Program-made: the position numbers and the translations under genes
The notes under the pieces: model-generated
What the model was told of the DNA's origin: nothing
Databases searched by the model: none
The model's input: the letters and a program-made list of their open reading frames with translations, nothing else
In this document: positions 44,754-52,697 of the stretch, in pieces
How the letters are laid out: every line of letters begins with the position of its first letter
Numbering within the stretch: position 1 is the stretch's first letter
Source: an uncultured Pelagibacteraceae bacterium
GTDB lineage: Bacteria; Pseudomonadota; Alphaproteobacteria; Pelagibacterales; Pelagibacteraceae
Assembly: GCA_902522385.1 (NCBI GenBank)
Contig: CABYVK010000002.1
Span: forward strand, 37,621-101,620
Length of the DNA stretch: 64,000 bases
Direction of reading: 5' to 3'

Positions 44754-46190
44754 TTAATTAACTCTTGTTAGCTTATTAGAATCTATTTCTACGAAACATT
44801 TCATCAATAAATTTTTTGCTATCTCTAGTCTATATTCTTTACTTGCTCTCATATCCGCTATAGGACTTAGGTCTTTATCCAGAGAATTTTTGGCTTGATT
44901 AAAAGTACTAAAATTTAGAGGTTTATTCTTAAGAATTTTCTCACAGGCTTTAGCTCTTTTTGGTACAGCTGCCATACCTCCAAAAGCAATAAAAACCTCT
45001 TTAATTTTATTTTTATCAATTTCAAAATTAAAAGATCCACAAACAGATGAAATATCATCATCAAATCTTTTTGATATTTTAAATGCTTTAAAAATATTTT
45101 TCTTAAATAATGGTATTTTTATTGAGTGAATAAATTCATTCTTTTTTAATTTAGTTTTTCTATAGTCAAGGAAAAAATTATTTATAGGAATAACTTTTCT
45201 TTGATTGAAGCTTTCAATTAAAATTTCTGCATTTAAAGACAACAAAATTGGTAATGTATCACCTATCGGAGAAGCTGTTGCAATGTTACCACCTATAGTT
45301 CCTACATTTCGAATTTGAACAGAACCATATCTTTTAAGAACTAAATAAAAATCTGGATAATGTTTTTTAATTTCTTTTTCAAATTTTATTAAAGGTGTAG
45401 AGGCGCCAACCACAAGGTAATTTTTATTTACTTTTATAAAGTCTAATTCTTTTATTTCTTTTAAATCAATTATAAAAGGAATTTCTTTTCTTTCTTTTGT
45501 AACTTTTAAAGATAAGTCTGTTCCACCTGCAAGAAAACTAAAATTAGAGTATTTTTTAATTATATTTTTTAAATTCTTAATATTCTTTGGTGAAAAATAA
45601 ATTTTATCATCTTTTTTAATATAAATATTTTTTGGTTTAATTTTTTTTAATAATTGAATAACTTTATTATTATTTTTACTAAACTGATCATTCCTGTTTT
45701 TCTTATCTAAACTTTTTGCAGCATCTATTATAGGTCTATATCCAGTGCAACGACATAAATTACCTGATATAGAATCTGTTATTAATTCATTATTAAGATT
45801 TTTGTTATTTTTAAACATTGAAAATAAAGCCATAACAAATCCTGGTGTACAGAAACCGCATTGAGAACCATGAAATTTTACCATCGCATCTTGTACAGGG
45901 TGTAGTTTGCCATCTTTGGAAACCAAATCTTCTACAATTAAAAGTTGTTTACCATTTAATGATGGAACAAATGAAATACAGGAATTAATTGCTTTATATA
46001 TAATCTTATTATCGACTAATTCACCTAAAACAATTGTACACGCGCCGCAACCACCCTCTGAACATCCTTCTTTGGTTCCAGTCTTTTTTAATTCGGTTCT
46101 AATATAATTAAGTATGGTTTGATTTGGATCAGGATTATTGATTACAATAAGCTTATCATTTAATAAAAATTTAACAGAGCTCGATATCAC
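44754..46190 (-). CDS. xdhA: Xanthine dehydrogenase, iron-sulfur and FAD subunit
   Basis: This 478-residue small subunit has the plant-type [2Fe-2S] motif EGCSEGGCGACT near residue 41 and the second cluster domain with GSQCGFCTPGFVMAL and GNLCRCTGYRPI near residues 107-150. A FAD-binding domain (SFLAGGTDLSL near residue 214, RNVGTIGGNIATASPIGD near residue 300) and a CO-dehydrogenase flavoprotein C-terminal domain follow. It passes electrons from the Mo centre to NAD+. The start is GTG at 46190, directly after the uraH stop; there is no in-frame ATG before the conserved region. Confidence 0.95.
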   Translation of the reverse strand: MISSSVKFLLNDKLIVINNPDPNQTILNYIRTELKKTGTKEGCSEGGCGACTIVLGELVDNKIIYKAINSCISFVPSLNGKQLLIVEDLVSKDGKLHPVQDAMVKFHGSQCGFCTPGFVMALFSMFKNNKNLNNELITDSISGNLCRCTGYRPIIDAAKSLDKKNRNDQFSKNNNKVIQLLKKIKPKNIYIKKDDKIYFSPKNIKNLKNIIKKYSNFSFLAGGTDLSLKVTKERKEIPFIIDLKEIKELDFIKVNKNYLVVGASTPLIKFEKEIKKHYPDFYLVLKRYGSVQIRNVGTIGGNIATASPIGDTLPILLSLNAEILIESFNQRKVIPINNFFLDYRKTKLKKNEFIHSIKIPLFKKNIFKAFKISKRFDDDISSVCGSFNFEIDKNKIKEVFIAFGGMAAVPKRAKACEKILKNKPLNFSTFNQAKNSLDKDLSPIADMRASKEYRLEIAKNLLMKCFVEIDSNKLTRVN

Positions 46191-46541
46191 TTAACTACCT
46201 CTATAAGTAGAATAACTCCAAGGTGAAACAAGTAAAGGAACATGATAATGCTGCGAGGGATCTGAAATACCAAATCTGATAATAACATCATCCAGGAATG
46301 GAACATCGCTAGCTGCAGATGTATTTTTAAAATAATCACCAATATGAAAAACTAATTCATATTTACCCTTAACAAAAATATCTCCCTCGGCTAATGGTGA
46401 ATTAGCTCTACCATCGTCATTGAGTTTTGTTGACATTAATTTTTTTCGTTCTGAATTATTAATATAAAACAACTCAACTAGGATACCTTTGCCAGGTTTA
46501 CCAGAATACACATCTAAAACATGAGTTGTGAGCCTTGTCAT
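46191..46541 (-). CDS. uraH: 5-hydroxyisourate hydrolase (transthyretin-like)
   Basis: This 116-residue enzyme hydrolyses 5-hydroxyisourate, the product of urate oxidation, to OHCU. It starts LTTHVLDVYSGKPGKGI and ends with the diagnostic YSTYRGS tetrapeptide-type C-terminus (YRGS), plus HYHVPLLVSPWSYS. No signal peptide is present, so it is cytoplasmic. It is the first gene of the minus-strand purine operon and diverges from uraD, the next enzyme, across 48 bases. Confidence 0.96.
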   Translation of the reverse strand: MTRLTTHVLDVYSGKPGKGILVELFYINNSERKKLMSTKLNDDGRANSPLAEGDIFVKGKYELVFHIGDYFKNTSAASDVPFLDDVIIRFGISDPSQHYHVPLLVSPWSYSTYRGS

Positions 46542-46589
46542 AAAATTATAGTATCATTTAATTTCAAACTTAAATTATTTTAAAGTTAT

Positions 46590-47087
46590 ATGAGAACAAT
46601 AGATAACATTAACGATCTTAACAAGTCTGATTTTTTGTCTTTATTTGGTAATGTTTTTGAAAAAACTGAGTCAGTTGCTGTGGAAGCATTTGAGTCAAAA
46701 CCATTTAAAAACTTTGAAGATATTATGTTTAAAATGCTTGATATTTACGAAAATTACGAAAAAAATAAAATTTTAGAGATTTTAAATGCTCATCCTGAGC
46801 TTGCTGTAGCAAAAAAAATGACCTCTGAATCTATATCAGAGCAAGCCTCTGCAAAATTAAACCAATGTTCTAATGATGAATATGAAGAATTTAAAAAATT
46901 AAATTCAGAATATAAAAAAAAGTTTAATTTTCCTTTTATAATTGCCGTAAGAGGTAAAGATAAAAATGAAATTTTGAATAATTTTAGACAAAGGATACAA
47001 AGTGATGTAGAAAGTGAATTCCTTGAAGCAAAAAAACAAGTAAAAAAAATCGCAACCTTTCGTTTGAATGAAATAAATAAAATATGA
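46590..47087 (+). CDS. uraD: OHCU decarboxylase
   Basis: This 165-residue enzyme decarboxylates 2-oxo-4-hydroxy-4-carboxy-5-ureidoimidazoline to (S)-allantoin. It has the family pattern LNAHPELAVAKKM near residue 71 (catalytic His), SISEQASAKLNQCS near residue 88, and NSEYKKKFNFPFIIAVRGKD near residue 108. The length is standard for bacterial UraD. It leads a second operon running opposite to uraH; its stop overlaps the allantoicase start (ATGA). Confidence 0.95.
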   Translation: MRTIDNINDLNKSDFLSLFGNVFEKTESVAVEAFESKPFKNFEDIMFKMLDIYENYEKNKILEILNAHPELAVAKKMTSESISEQASAKLNQCSNDEYEEFKKLNSEYKKKFNFPFIIAVRGKDKNEILNNFRQRIQSDVESEFLEAKKQVKKIATFRLNEINKI

Positions 47088-48070
47088 AAAAATTTATAAG
47101 TGCAAAAATGATTAACTTAGCGGACCCAAGAATTGGATCTAAAGTTATATTTAAGACTGACGATTTTTTTGCAGCTGCTCATAGAATATTAAACATCGAA
47201 ACTCCAGTTTTTAAAGATGGACTATTTGACAAACATGGTAAATGGATGGATGGATGGGAAACAAGGAGAAGAAGATCAAAAGGTTTCGATTATTTAATTT
47301 TAAAACTTGGTAAACCTGGGAAGATATTTGATATAGACATTGACACAACACACTTCAATGGAAACCAACCCTTACATGCTTCGTTAGAGGGTTGCTTAAG
47401 TAAAACAAAGCCTAATAAGAAAACAAAATGGATTTCTTTACTGAGCAAAAAAAAACTTGGGCCAAGCCGAAACCATAGCTTCAAATCAAACAACAAATCT
47501 GTTTTTAATTATATAAGACTAAACATTTTTCCAGATGGTGGAGTTGCAAGACTAAGGCTTTATGGAAAAATTGAAATGGAGAAAAACTTTTTAAATAACA
47601 AAACTATTAACCTTACATCTGTTTTAAATGGCGCTTCAATTATTGGTTGTAATAATGAACATTTCGGCAGAGCTGAAAATATCATAGCACCTGGTAAAGG
47701 AAAAAATATGGGAGATGGCTGGGAAACAAGAAGAAGTAGAGGAAAAAACTTTGATTGGCTTATAATAAAATTTGGAAAACCAGGATTAATAAAAAAGCTA
47801 GAGATAGATACCCATCATTTTAAAGGAAATTATCCCGATAGTTGTTCAATTCAAACTGCAAGCATTTCAAAAGATCTTTCCAATAAATCAATTGTCAACA
47901 ATTCAAAAAATTGGAAGTTTATTTTAAATAAGTCAAAACTGTCAGCTCACAAAAAACATATTTTTAAAAAATTTTTAATTACGAGAAGTAAGGAAAATTA
48001 TCTTAAAATTAATATCTATCCAGACGGTGGAATTTCAAGAATAAGGGCATTTGGAAATTTTGTGAAATGA
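47084..48070 (+). CDS. alc: Allantoicase
   Basis: This 328-residue enzyme hydrolyses allantoate to ureidoglycolate and urea. It is built of two homologous halves, as is typical. The first contains NLADPRIGSKVIF, DGWETRRRRSKGFD and IDTTHFNGNQP; the second repeats these as NLTSVLNGASIIG, DGWETRRSRGKNFD and IDTHHFKGNYP. Both copies keep the WETRR and HF segments. It is coupled to uraD and allA by ATGA overlaps. Its use of allantoate hydrolysis rather than the ammonia-releasing AllC route means that nitrogen leaves as urea. Confidence 0.95.
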   Translation: MKKFISAKMINLADPRIGSKVIFKTDDFFAAAHRILNIETPVFKDGLFDKHGKWMDGWETRRRRSKGFDYLILKLGKPGKIFDIDIDTTHFNGNQPLHASLEGCLSKTKPNKKTKWISLLSKKKLGPSRNHSFKSNNKSVFNYIRLNIFPDGGVARLRLYGKIEMEKNFLNNKTINLTSVLNGASIIGCNNEHFGRAENIIAPGKGKNMGDGWETRRSRGKNFDWLIIKFGKPGLIKKLEIDTHHFKGNYPDSCSIQTASISKDLSNKSIVNNSKNWKFILNKSKLSAHKKHIFKKFLITRSKENYLKINIYPDGGISRIRAFGNFVK

Positions 48071-48558
48071 AAATAATAAAAGCAAAAAAAATTACTAAAA
48101 AAAATTTTTCTAAATTTGGTCAATTAATAGATACGTCAAAAAAAAATCCTATAAATATTAATGATGGGTATGCAAAAAGATTTGATAATTTGATAAACCT
48201 AGATGCATCTAAAAACAAAGGGAAAGCAATTGTTAGTATTTTTAAAGCAAAAAAAAGAAGGTTTCCTATGAAAATTGATATGATGGAAAAACATCCTTTA
48301 GGAAGTCAAGCCTTTATACCCATGGAAGATACAAAATTTTTAGTATTTGTAGCACCAAAAGGAGATAAACCAGATGTAAATAAAATCCAATCCTTTTTAG
48401 TACCAAAACAAACTGGGGTTAATTACAATGCTGGTATTTGGCACTTTCCGTTGATTTCTATGAAAGATATGAATTTTCTAATTGTTGATAGAAAAGGAAA
48501 AGGAAAAAATCTTGTTATTTATAAATTTAAAAAAGATAAAATTATTTTAAAGAAATGA
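48067..48558 (+). CDS. allA: Ureidoglycolate lyase
   Basis: This 163-residue cupin-fold lyase splits ureidoglycolate into glyoxylate and urea. The recognisable stretches are FSKFGQLIDTS near residue 15, EKHPLGSQAFIPM near residue 78 with a metal-site His, FLVFVAPKGDKPD, and GVNYNAGIWHFPLISM near residue 118, the AllA hallmark. The length is normal. It overlaps alc and puuE by 4 bases on each side. Its product glyoxylate feeds central metabolism; the urea would need a urease or urea-amidolyase, which is not in the window. Confidence 0.93.
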   Translation: MKIIKAKKITKKNFSKFGQLIDTSKKNPININDGYAKRFDNLINLDASKNKGKAIVSIFKAKKRRFPMKIDMMEKHPLGSQAFIPMEDTKFLVFVAPKGDKPDVNKIQSFLVPKQTGVNYNAGIWHFPLISMKDMNFLIVDRKGKGKNLVIYKFKKDKIILKK

Positions 48559-49454
48559 AAAAAAAATATCCAAGAGATTTGGTGGGATATGGTTCCAAAC
48601 AAGTTAAGGTAAGGTGGCCTGGTAATGCTAAGTTAGCTTTACAATTTGTACTAAATTATGAAGAAGGAGCAGAGAATTGTACTCTCCACGGTGACAAAAC
48701 TTCAGAAGTATTTTTATCAGAAATTATAGGAGCAAAAGCAATTAAAGGTCGACACTTAAATATGGAGTCAATTTATGAATATGGATCAAGAAGAGGATTT
48801 TGGAGAATTCACGACCTCTTTAACAAAAAAAGAATTCCTCTTACTATTTTTGGAGTTGGTATGGCATTGGAGAGAAATAAAGAAGTTTGTTCTGCTATAA
48901 AAAAAGCAAATTATGAGGTTGCTAGTCATGGGTGGAGATGGATTGATTATCAAAATGTATCAAAGAAAAAAGAAAAGAATGATATGAAACTTGCAGTCAA
49001 ATCTATAAAAAAGATTTTTGGCTATCAACCTGCTGGTTGGTACACTGGTAGGTGTAGCACAAATACTTTAGATTTAGTAATCGAAAATGGTGATTTTTTA
49101 TACTGTAGCGATACATACAGTGATGATCTTCCATATTGGATAAAAAAAGGTAACAAAAAACAACTGATGATTCCTTATACACTTGATAACAATGATATGA
49201 GATTTGCAACCAATCAAGGATTTAATTCGGGTGAACAATTTTATAATTATTTAAAAGATAGTTTCGATGCCCTTTATGAGGAAGGAAAAACTTCACCAAA
49301 GATGATGTCGGTTGGTTTGCATTGTAGATTAATTGGAAGACCTGGTAGAATACAGTCTCTTAAAAAATTTTTAAATTACATTACAAAATTTAAGGATATT
49401 TGGATCTGCAAAAGAGTAGACATAGCTAAATATTGGATAAAAAATTATAATTAA
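48555..49454 (+). CDS. puuE: Allantoinase, polysaccharide-deacetylase type
   Basis: This 299-residue PuuE opens the allantoin ring to allantoate. It is the polysaccharide-deacetylase-fold enzyme, unrelated to the amidohydrolase AllB. It begins KYPRDLVGYGSK and has LQFVLNYEEGAE near residue 30, SIYEYGSRRGFWRIHDLF near residue 72, YEVASHGWRWIDYQ near residue 115 and the conserved GWYTGRCSTNT near residue 155. A late HCRLIGRPGR block near residue 256 completes it. It ends the uraD operon, 8 bases from the convergent cytochrome c gene. Confidence 0.95.
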   Translation: MKKKYPRDLVGYGSKQVKVRWPGNAKLALQFVLNYEEGAENCTLHGDKTSEVFLSEIIGAKAIKGRHLNMESIYEYGSRRGFWRIHDLFNKKRIPLTIFGVGMALERNKEVCSAIKKANYEVASHGWRWIDYQNVSKKKEKNDMKLAVKSIKKIFGYQPAGWYTGRCSTNTLDLVIENGDFLYCSDTYSDDLPYWIKKGNKKQLMIPYTLDNNDMRFATNQGFNSGEQFYNYLKDSFDALYEEGKTSPKMMSVGLHCRLIGRPGRIQSLKKFLNYITKFKDIWICKRVDIAKYWIKNYN

Positions 49455-49462
49455 AATTTTTA

Positions 49463-49786
49463 TTATTGTTCCGCAGCTATAGAAGTATAGTGAGCAACCG
49501 CCTCTATTTCCTCATCAGTTAGTATACCCTCCATTGCGGGCATTACTCCTATACCGTTTCTAACTGCCATTATAATTCTTTGAATATCAGGTCTAATTTC
49601 ATTTAAATTTGGACCAACCATTGTGTTCGATCCAGCATCTGAAAGCATATGGCATGCTGCACAATTACCAGCCCCTAGAAAAACTTCTTTTCCCTTATTA
49701 AACAGTTCATCAGCATTAACGTGGGTTGACGATAGTAATATCAAAAACAATAATGTATTAAAGAAATTTAAAAATAATTTTTTCAC
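49463..49786 (-). CDS. Small exported cytochrome c, class I
   Basis: This 107-residue protein has a Sec signal peptide (about 25 residues ending HVNADE) and a mature c-type haem domain with CAACH near residue 50 and a probable axial Met in GVMPAM near residue 83. A DEEIEAVAHYTSIAAEQ C-terminal helix follows. It starts at GTG 49786; the nearby ATG is out of frame. It stands alone in the purine locus, convergent to puuE. The cytochrome domain missing from PuuD is of this general type and size, so it could be the electron acceptor for urate oxidation in the periplasm. That role is an inference. Confidence 0.88.
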   Translation of the reverse strand: MKKLFLNFFNTLLFLILLSSTHVNADELFNKGKEVFLGAGNCAACHMLSDAGSNTMVGPNLNEIRPDIQRIIMAVRNGIGVMPAMEGILTDEEIEAVAHYTSIAAEQ

Positions 49787-49829
49787 ATAAATTTGGTATC
49801 ATAATTAAAAAAATTTAAAAAGGAGAATT

Positions 49830-50117
49830 ATGAAAGCTTATTGGATTGCAAATTATACTGAAATAAAAGACGACGAAAGACTTAAAAAATATGCTATTAA
49901 AGCAAAAGAAGCGGTTGAAAAATATTCTGGAAAAATAATAGCAAGAAGTGCAAATAATGTAACTTTGGAAGGTAGGGAAATGGTTAGAGTAGCACTTGCA
50001 GAATTTCCAGACATTGAAACAGCAAAAAATTGTTACAATTCCGAAGAGTATGTTGAAGCTAGAAAACATTTAGAAAATAATGCTGTTAGAGAACACATTA
50101 TTTTTGAAGGAATGTAA
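49830..50117 (+). CDS. DUF1330 family protein
   Basis: This 95-residue protein begins MKAYWIANYTEIKDDERLKKYA and contains GGKI-like SGKIIARSANNVTLEG near residue 33 and EFPDIETAKNCYNSEEYVEAR near residue 62. This is the ferredoxin-like alpha/beta pattern of DUF1330, a family of small cytoplasmic proteins with no settled function. A good AAGGAG site lies 6 bases before the ATG. It precedes the two xdhC parts by 21 bases, so it is probably co-expressed with the xanthine dehydrogenase maturation factor. A role in the purine pathway is guilt by association. Confidence 0.85.
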   Translation: MKAYWIANYTEIKDDERLKKYAIKAKEAVEKYSGKIIARSANNVTLEGREMVRVALAEFPDIETAKNCYNSEEYVEARKHLENNAVREHIIFEGM

Positions 50118-50138
50118 AATTCAATAACAACTTAATAA

Positions 50139-50468
50139 ATGACACAACCATTTATAGATACAATTTTAGAGGAAGCAATTTCATGGATTGAATCTGATAA
50201 ACAAGTAGTTCTTGCAACTGTAGTTCAAACATGGGGATCTTCTCCATTCCAAATTGGAAGCAAAATGATAATTGATGAAAAAGGTAATTTTTTAGGTTCA
50301 GTTTCAGGTGGTTGTGTGGAAACAAGCGTAATTGCTCAATGTGTTGAACTAATAAAAAATAAAAATTCATTTAAGAAAATTGATTTCAAAGTCTCAGATG
50401 AAAATGCTTGGAGCGTAGGCCTTGCATGTGGAGGAGAAATGACTGTTTTTTTAGAACAAATAAATTAA
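50139..50468 (+). CDS. XdhC/CoxI family, N-terminal domain protein
   Basis: This 109-residue protein covers only the XdhC_CoxI domain: VVLATVVQTWGSSPFQIGSKM near residue 23, LGSVSGGCVETSVIAQC near residue 48, and SVGLACGGEMTVFLE near the C-terminus. XdhC binds molybdenum cofactor, helps sulfurate it and inserts it into xanthine dehydrogenase. Its stop overlaps the next start (TAATG), and the following gene encodes the usual C-terminal half of XdhC. The domain boundary falls exactly at the gene break, and the frame reads through the conserved end of the domain. I therefore treat this as a genuine two-gene form. Confidence 0.88.
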   Translation: MTQPFIDTILEEAISWIESDKQVVLATVVQTWGSSPFQIGSKMIIDEKGNFLGSVSGGCVETSVIAQCVELIKNKNSFKKIDFKVSDENAWSVGLACGGEMTVFLEQIN

Positions 50469-51157
50469 TGAAAATAGAAATACTTAAAAAAATAATAAAA
50501 AAAAAATCATCCGATGAACAATTTGCTGTTTTAACTAATTTAAGTAATGGATCCTCTGAAATATATAAAATAGGAATACCTTTAAGTAATAATTTTATTA
50601 ATTATAAAAACGATATAGAGAATTATTATAATTTAAAGAAAAGTGGCGTAATTAATAATACCGAAATTTTAATTCAAAATTATATTAAACCAATTAAAGT
50701 TATTATCATTGGCGCAGTACATATAACACAATATTTAATTAAATTTTTAAAAAATTTAAATTTTGATGTTACTGTTGTTGATCCAAGAGAATATTTCACA
50801 ACTAAACAAAAATTTCAAAATATTAAAATTATCAATAAATGGCCTGAAGAATTTTTTAAAAATATTCAAACAAACTCTAATACTGCTTTAATTACTTTGA
50901 GTCATGATCCAAAAATTGATGAACCAGCGTTAAAACATGCTTTAAAAAAAAAGTTTTTTTATATAGGTGCTTTAGGAAGTAAAAAAACTCATAAAAACAG
51001 ATGTAAAAGATTAAAAGATGAAGGATTTAATGATAAAGAAATTGACTCAATACATGGACCAATTGGAATAAAACTAGGAGGAAAATCTGCTCCTGAAATA
51101 GCTTTATCAATTGTTGCACAACTGGTTTCTGAGACAAACAAATATAAAAATCTTTAG
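50468..51157 (+). CDS. XdhC family, C-terminal Rossmann domain protein
   Basis: I start this at ATG 50468, which overlaps the stop of the N-terminal-domain gene; an in-frame upstream extension would lie wholly inside that gene. The 229-residue product has a variable N-terminal region, then KVIIIGAVHITQYLIKFL near residue 78 (nucleotide-binding loop), TVVDPREYF, TLSHDPKIDEPAL near residue 145, and the hallmark GALGSKKTHKNRCKRL near residue 169. HGPIGIKLGGKSAPEIALSI follows near residue 199. This is the C-terminal half of XdhC. Its stop interlocks with the convergent alkA-like gene. Confidence 0.88.
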   Translation: MKIEILKKIIKKKSSDEQFAVLTNLSNGSSEIYKIGIPLSNNFINYKNDIENYYNLKKSGVINNTEILIQNYIKPIKVIIIGAVHITQYLIKFLKNLNFDVTVVDPREYFTTKQKFQNIKIINKWPEEFFKNIQTNSNTALITLSHDPKIDEPALKHALKKKFFYIGALGSKKTHKNRCKRLKDEGFNDKEIDSIHGPIGIKLGGKSAPEIALSIVAQLVSETNKYKNL

Positions 51158-51789
51158 TACTGGATAGGCTCAGGATCTATACTTCTCCAAAGATACCATG
51201 TTGCCACCGAACAATAAGGTGAAAATTTTTTATTTAAATAAGAAACATAACGTTCAGGTGGTAAATATTTTTTATTATAATTTTTTGAAATAGCTCTTAA
51301 CAATCCAATATCTTGTATGGGCCAAATATTAGGACGATTGTAAGTGAATAATAAAATCATTTCTGCTGACCATCTTCCAATTTGTCTTAGCTGTGAAAGA
51401 TAAATTATTGCATCTTCGTCAGACATTTTTGAAATCAGTCTTGGATTAAACTCCTTACTTAATATTTGATGAGCTAAACTTTTTATACCTTTTACTTTCT
51501 GTCGACTTAAACCACAGCTCTTTAACTGAGAGATAGATAACTTGCTCACAGTTTTTGGATTAATTTTATTTTTACATTTTTTCTTAAATTTTAAAAAAAC
51601 TGAATTAGCGGCTGCAACACTAATTTGTTGACCAATTATACTTTTACAAAGAGAAAAGAAAACATCTCGTCTTGATGTAAGAACAGTTTCTGATGGAGAC
51701 TTATATTTCTTTATCAAAGCAGACATAGTTTTATCTTTTTTTGATAAGTACTTTTTTGCTTTATTCCAATATGATGGGGTTTTACTCAT
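51154..51789 (-). CDS. DNA-3-methyladenine glycosylase, AlkA-like (HhH-GPD)
   Basis: This 211-residue base-excision glycosylase has the helix-hairpin-helix region LSQLRQIGRWSAEMILLF near residue 130 followed by the catalytic Asp in WPIQDIGLLRA near residue 155. IGQQISVAAANSVFLKF near residue 53 is the conserved early helix. It removes alkylated purines from DNA. It lacks the N-terminal domain of E. coli AlkA, like many bacterial HhH-GPD enzymes. It overlaps the EamA transporter gene by 8 bases and follows it in transcription. Confidence 0.9.
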   Translation of the reverse strand: MSKTPSYWNKAKKYLSKKDKTMSALIKKYKSPSETVLTSRRDVFFSLCKSIIGQQISVAAANSVFLKFKKKCKNKINPKTVSKLSISQLKSCGLSRQKVKGIKSLAHQILSKEFNPRLISKMSDEDAIIYLSQLRQIGRWSAEMILLFTYNRPNIWPIQDIGLLRAISKNYNKKYLPPERYVSYLNKKFSPYCSVATWYLWRSIDPEPIQY

Positions 51790-52663
51790 GTCGTGAAACA
51801 GATAACTTTTTTTTCAAATACATCTCTCTTCTAAATATAATAATAGATGAAACTATAACTAATAAGGCACCTAATAATGTTTTAGAAGTTGGTATTTCGT
51901 TCCAAATAAAATATCCAAATATTATAGCAAATACTAACCCAAGATATTTTAAAGGGGAGACTAAACTTACTTCTGAGTATTTATAAGATTGTGATAACCA
52001 TAAATTAGCAAGACCACCTAATATACCAATCATGGATAACAAAAATAAATCAATGAAACTTGGCAAAATCCATCCCTGATAAAATGATAGGAAACTTAAG
52101 AGCATTATTGAAAATGAAAAGAAAAAACTAATTAACCAAGCTGGCTCAGTTGATGATAATTTTCTGATAGCAATAGCAACGTAAGAGAGACCTAAGCAAA
52201 AAATTATTGGATAAATATAATAAAAATTTAAAGAGCTAAAACCTGGTTCAGTGATGAAAATTATACCAACAAACCCTACTAAAACTGCTAACCATCGATA
52301 AATACCAACTTTTTCTTTTAGTAAAAAAATAGAAAATATTGTTATAAATATTGGTGCTGCAAAAGAAATACTTACAACTGTTGCTAAAGGTAAATTTCTT
52401 AATGCTATAAATATAGAAACTAAAGCAATTAATCCTGCTAAACATCTTTTAAAATGAAGAAAGGGTCTTGTTGTTTTATAAAAATCTAAATATCTGTCTT
52501 TAGGAATAAGAAACATAATAGGAATTATTCCACAAAATCCTCTGAAAAATAGTACTTGTCCAACGGGATAATCCTCAGACCATTTAACAATCACATCCAT
52601 AAGTGAAAATGCACACACTGATATGAACATGTAAAAAAAGCCTAATTGATTTTTTGATAGCAT
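51782..52663 (-). CDS. EamA/DMT family membrane transporter
   Basis: This 293-residue protein has ten hydrophobic helices arranged as two EamA repeats; the first begins FYMFISVCAFSLMDVIVKW and the second ends near ALLVIVSSIIIFRRE. Drug/metabolite transporters of this type export or import amino acids, nucleobases or other small metabolites. It lies immediately outside the purine locus and is linked to alkA rather than to the purine genes, so I do not assign a purine substrate. Upstream it is divergent from msrA across 34 bases. Confidence 0.9.
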   Translation of the reverse strand: MLSKNQLGFFYMFISVCAFSLMDVIVKWSEDYPVGQVLFFRGFCGIIPIMFLIPKDRYLDFYKTTRPFLHFKRCLAGLIALVSIFIALRNLPLATVVSISFAAPIFITIFSIFLLKEKVGIYRWLAVLVGFVGIIFITEPGFSSLNFYYIYPIIFCLGLSYVAIAIRKLSSTEPAWLISFFFSFSIMLLSFLSFYQGWILPSFIDLFLLSMIGILGGLANLWLSQSYKYSEVSLVSPLKYLGLVFAIIFGYFIWNEIPTSKTLLGALLVIVSSIIIFRREMYLKKKLSVSRHE

Positions 52664-52697
52664 ATGATTAACTTTAGTTTAATTAAGTTAATTATCA

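Noticed and set aside
50408..50467. Upstream extension of the C-terminal XdhC gene
   Set aside because: It lies inside the N-terminal-domain gene in another frame and has no similarity to XdhC; the ATG at 50468 fits start-stop coupling.
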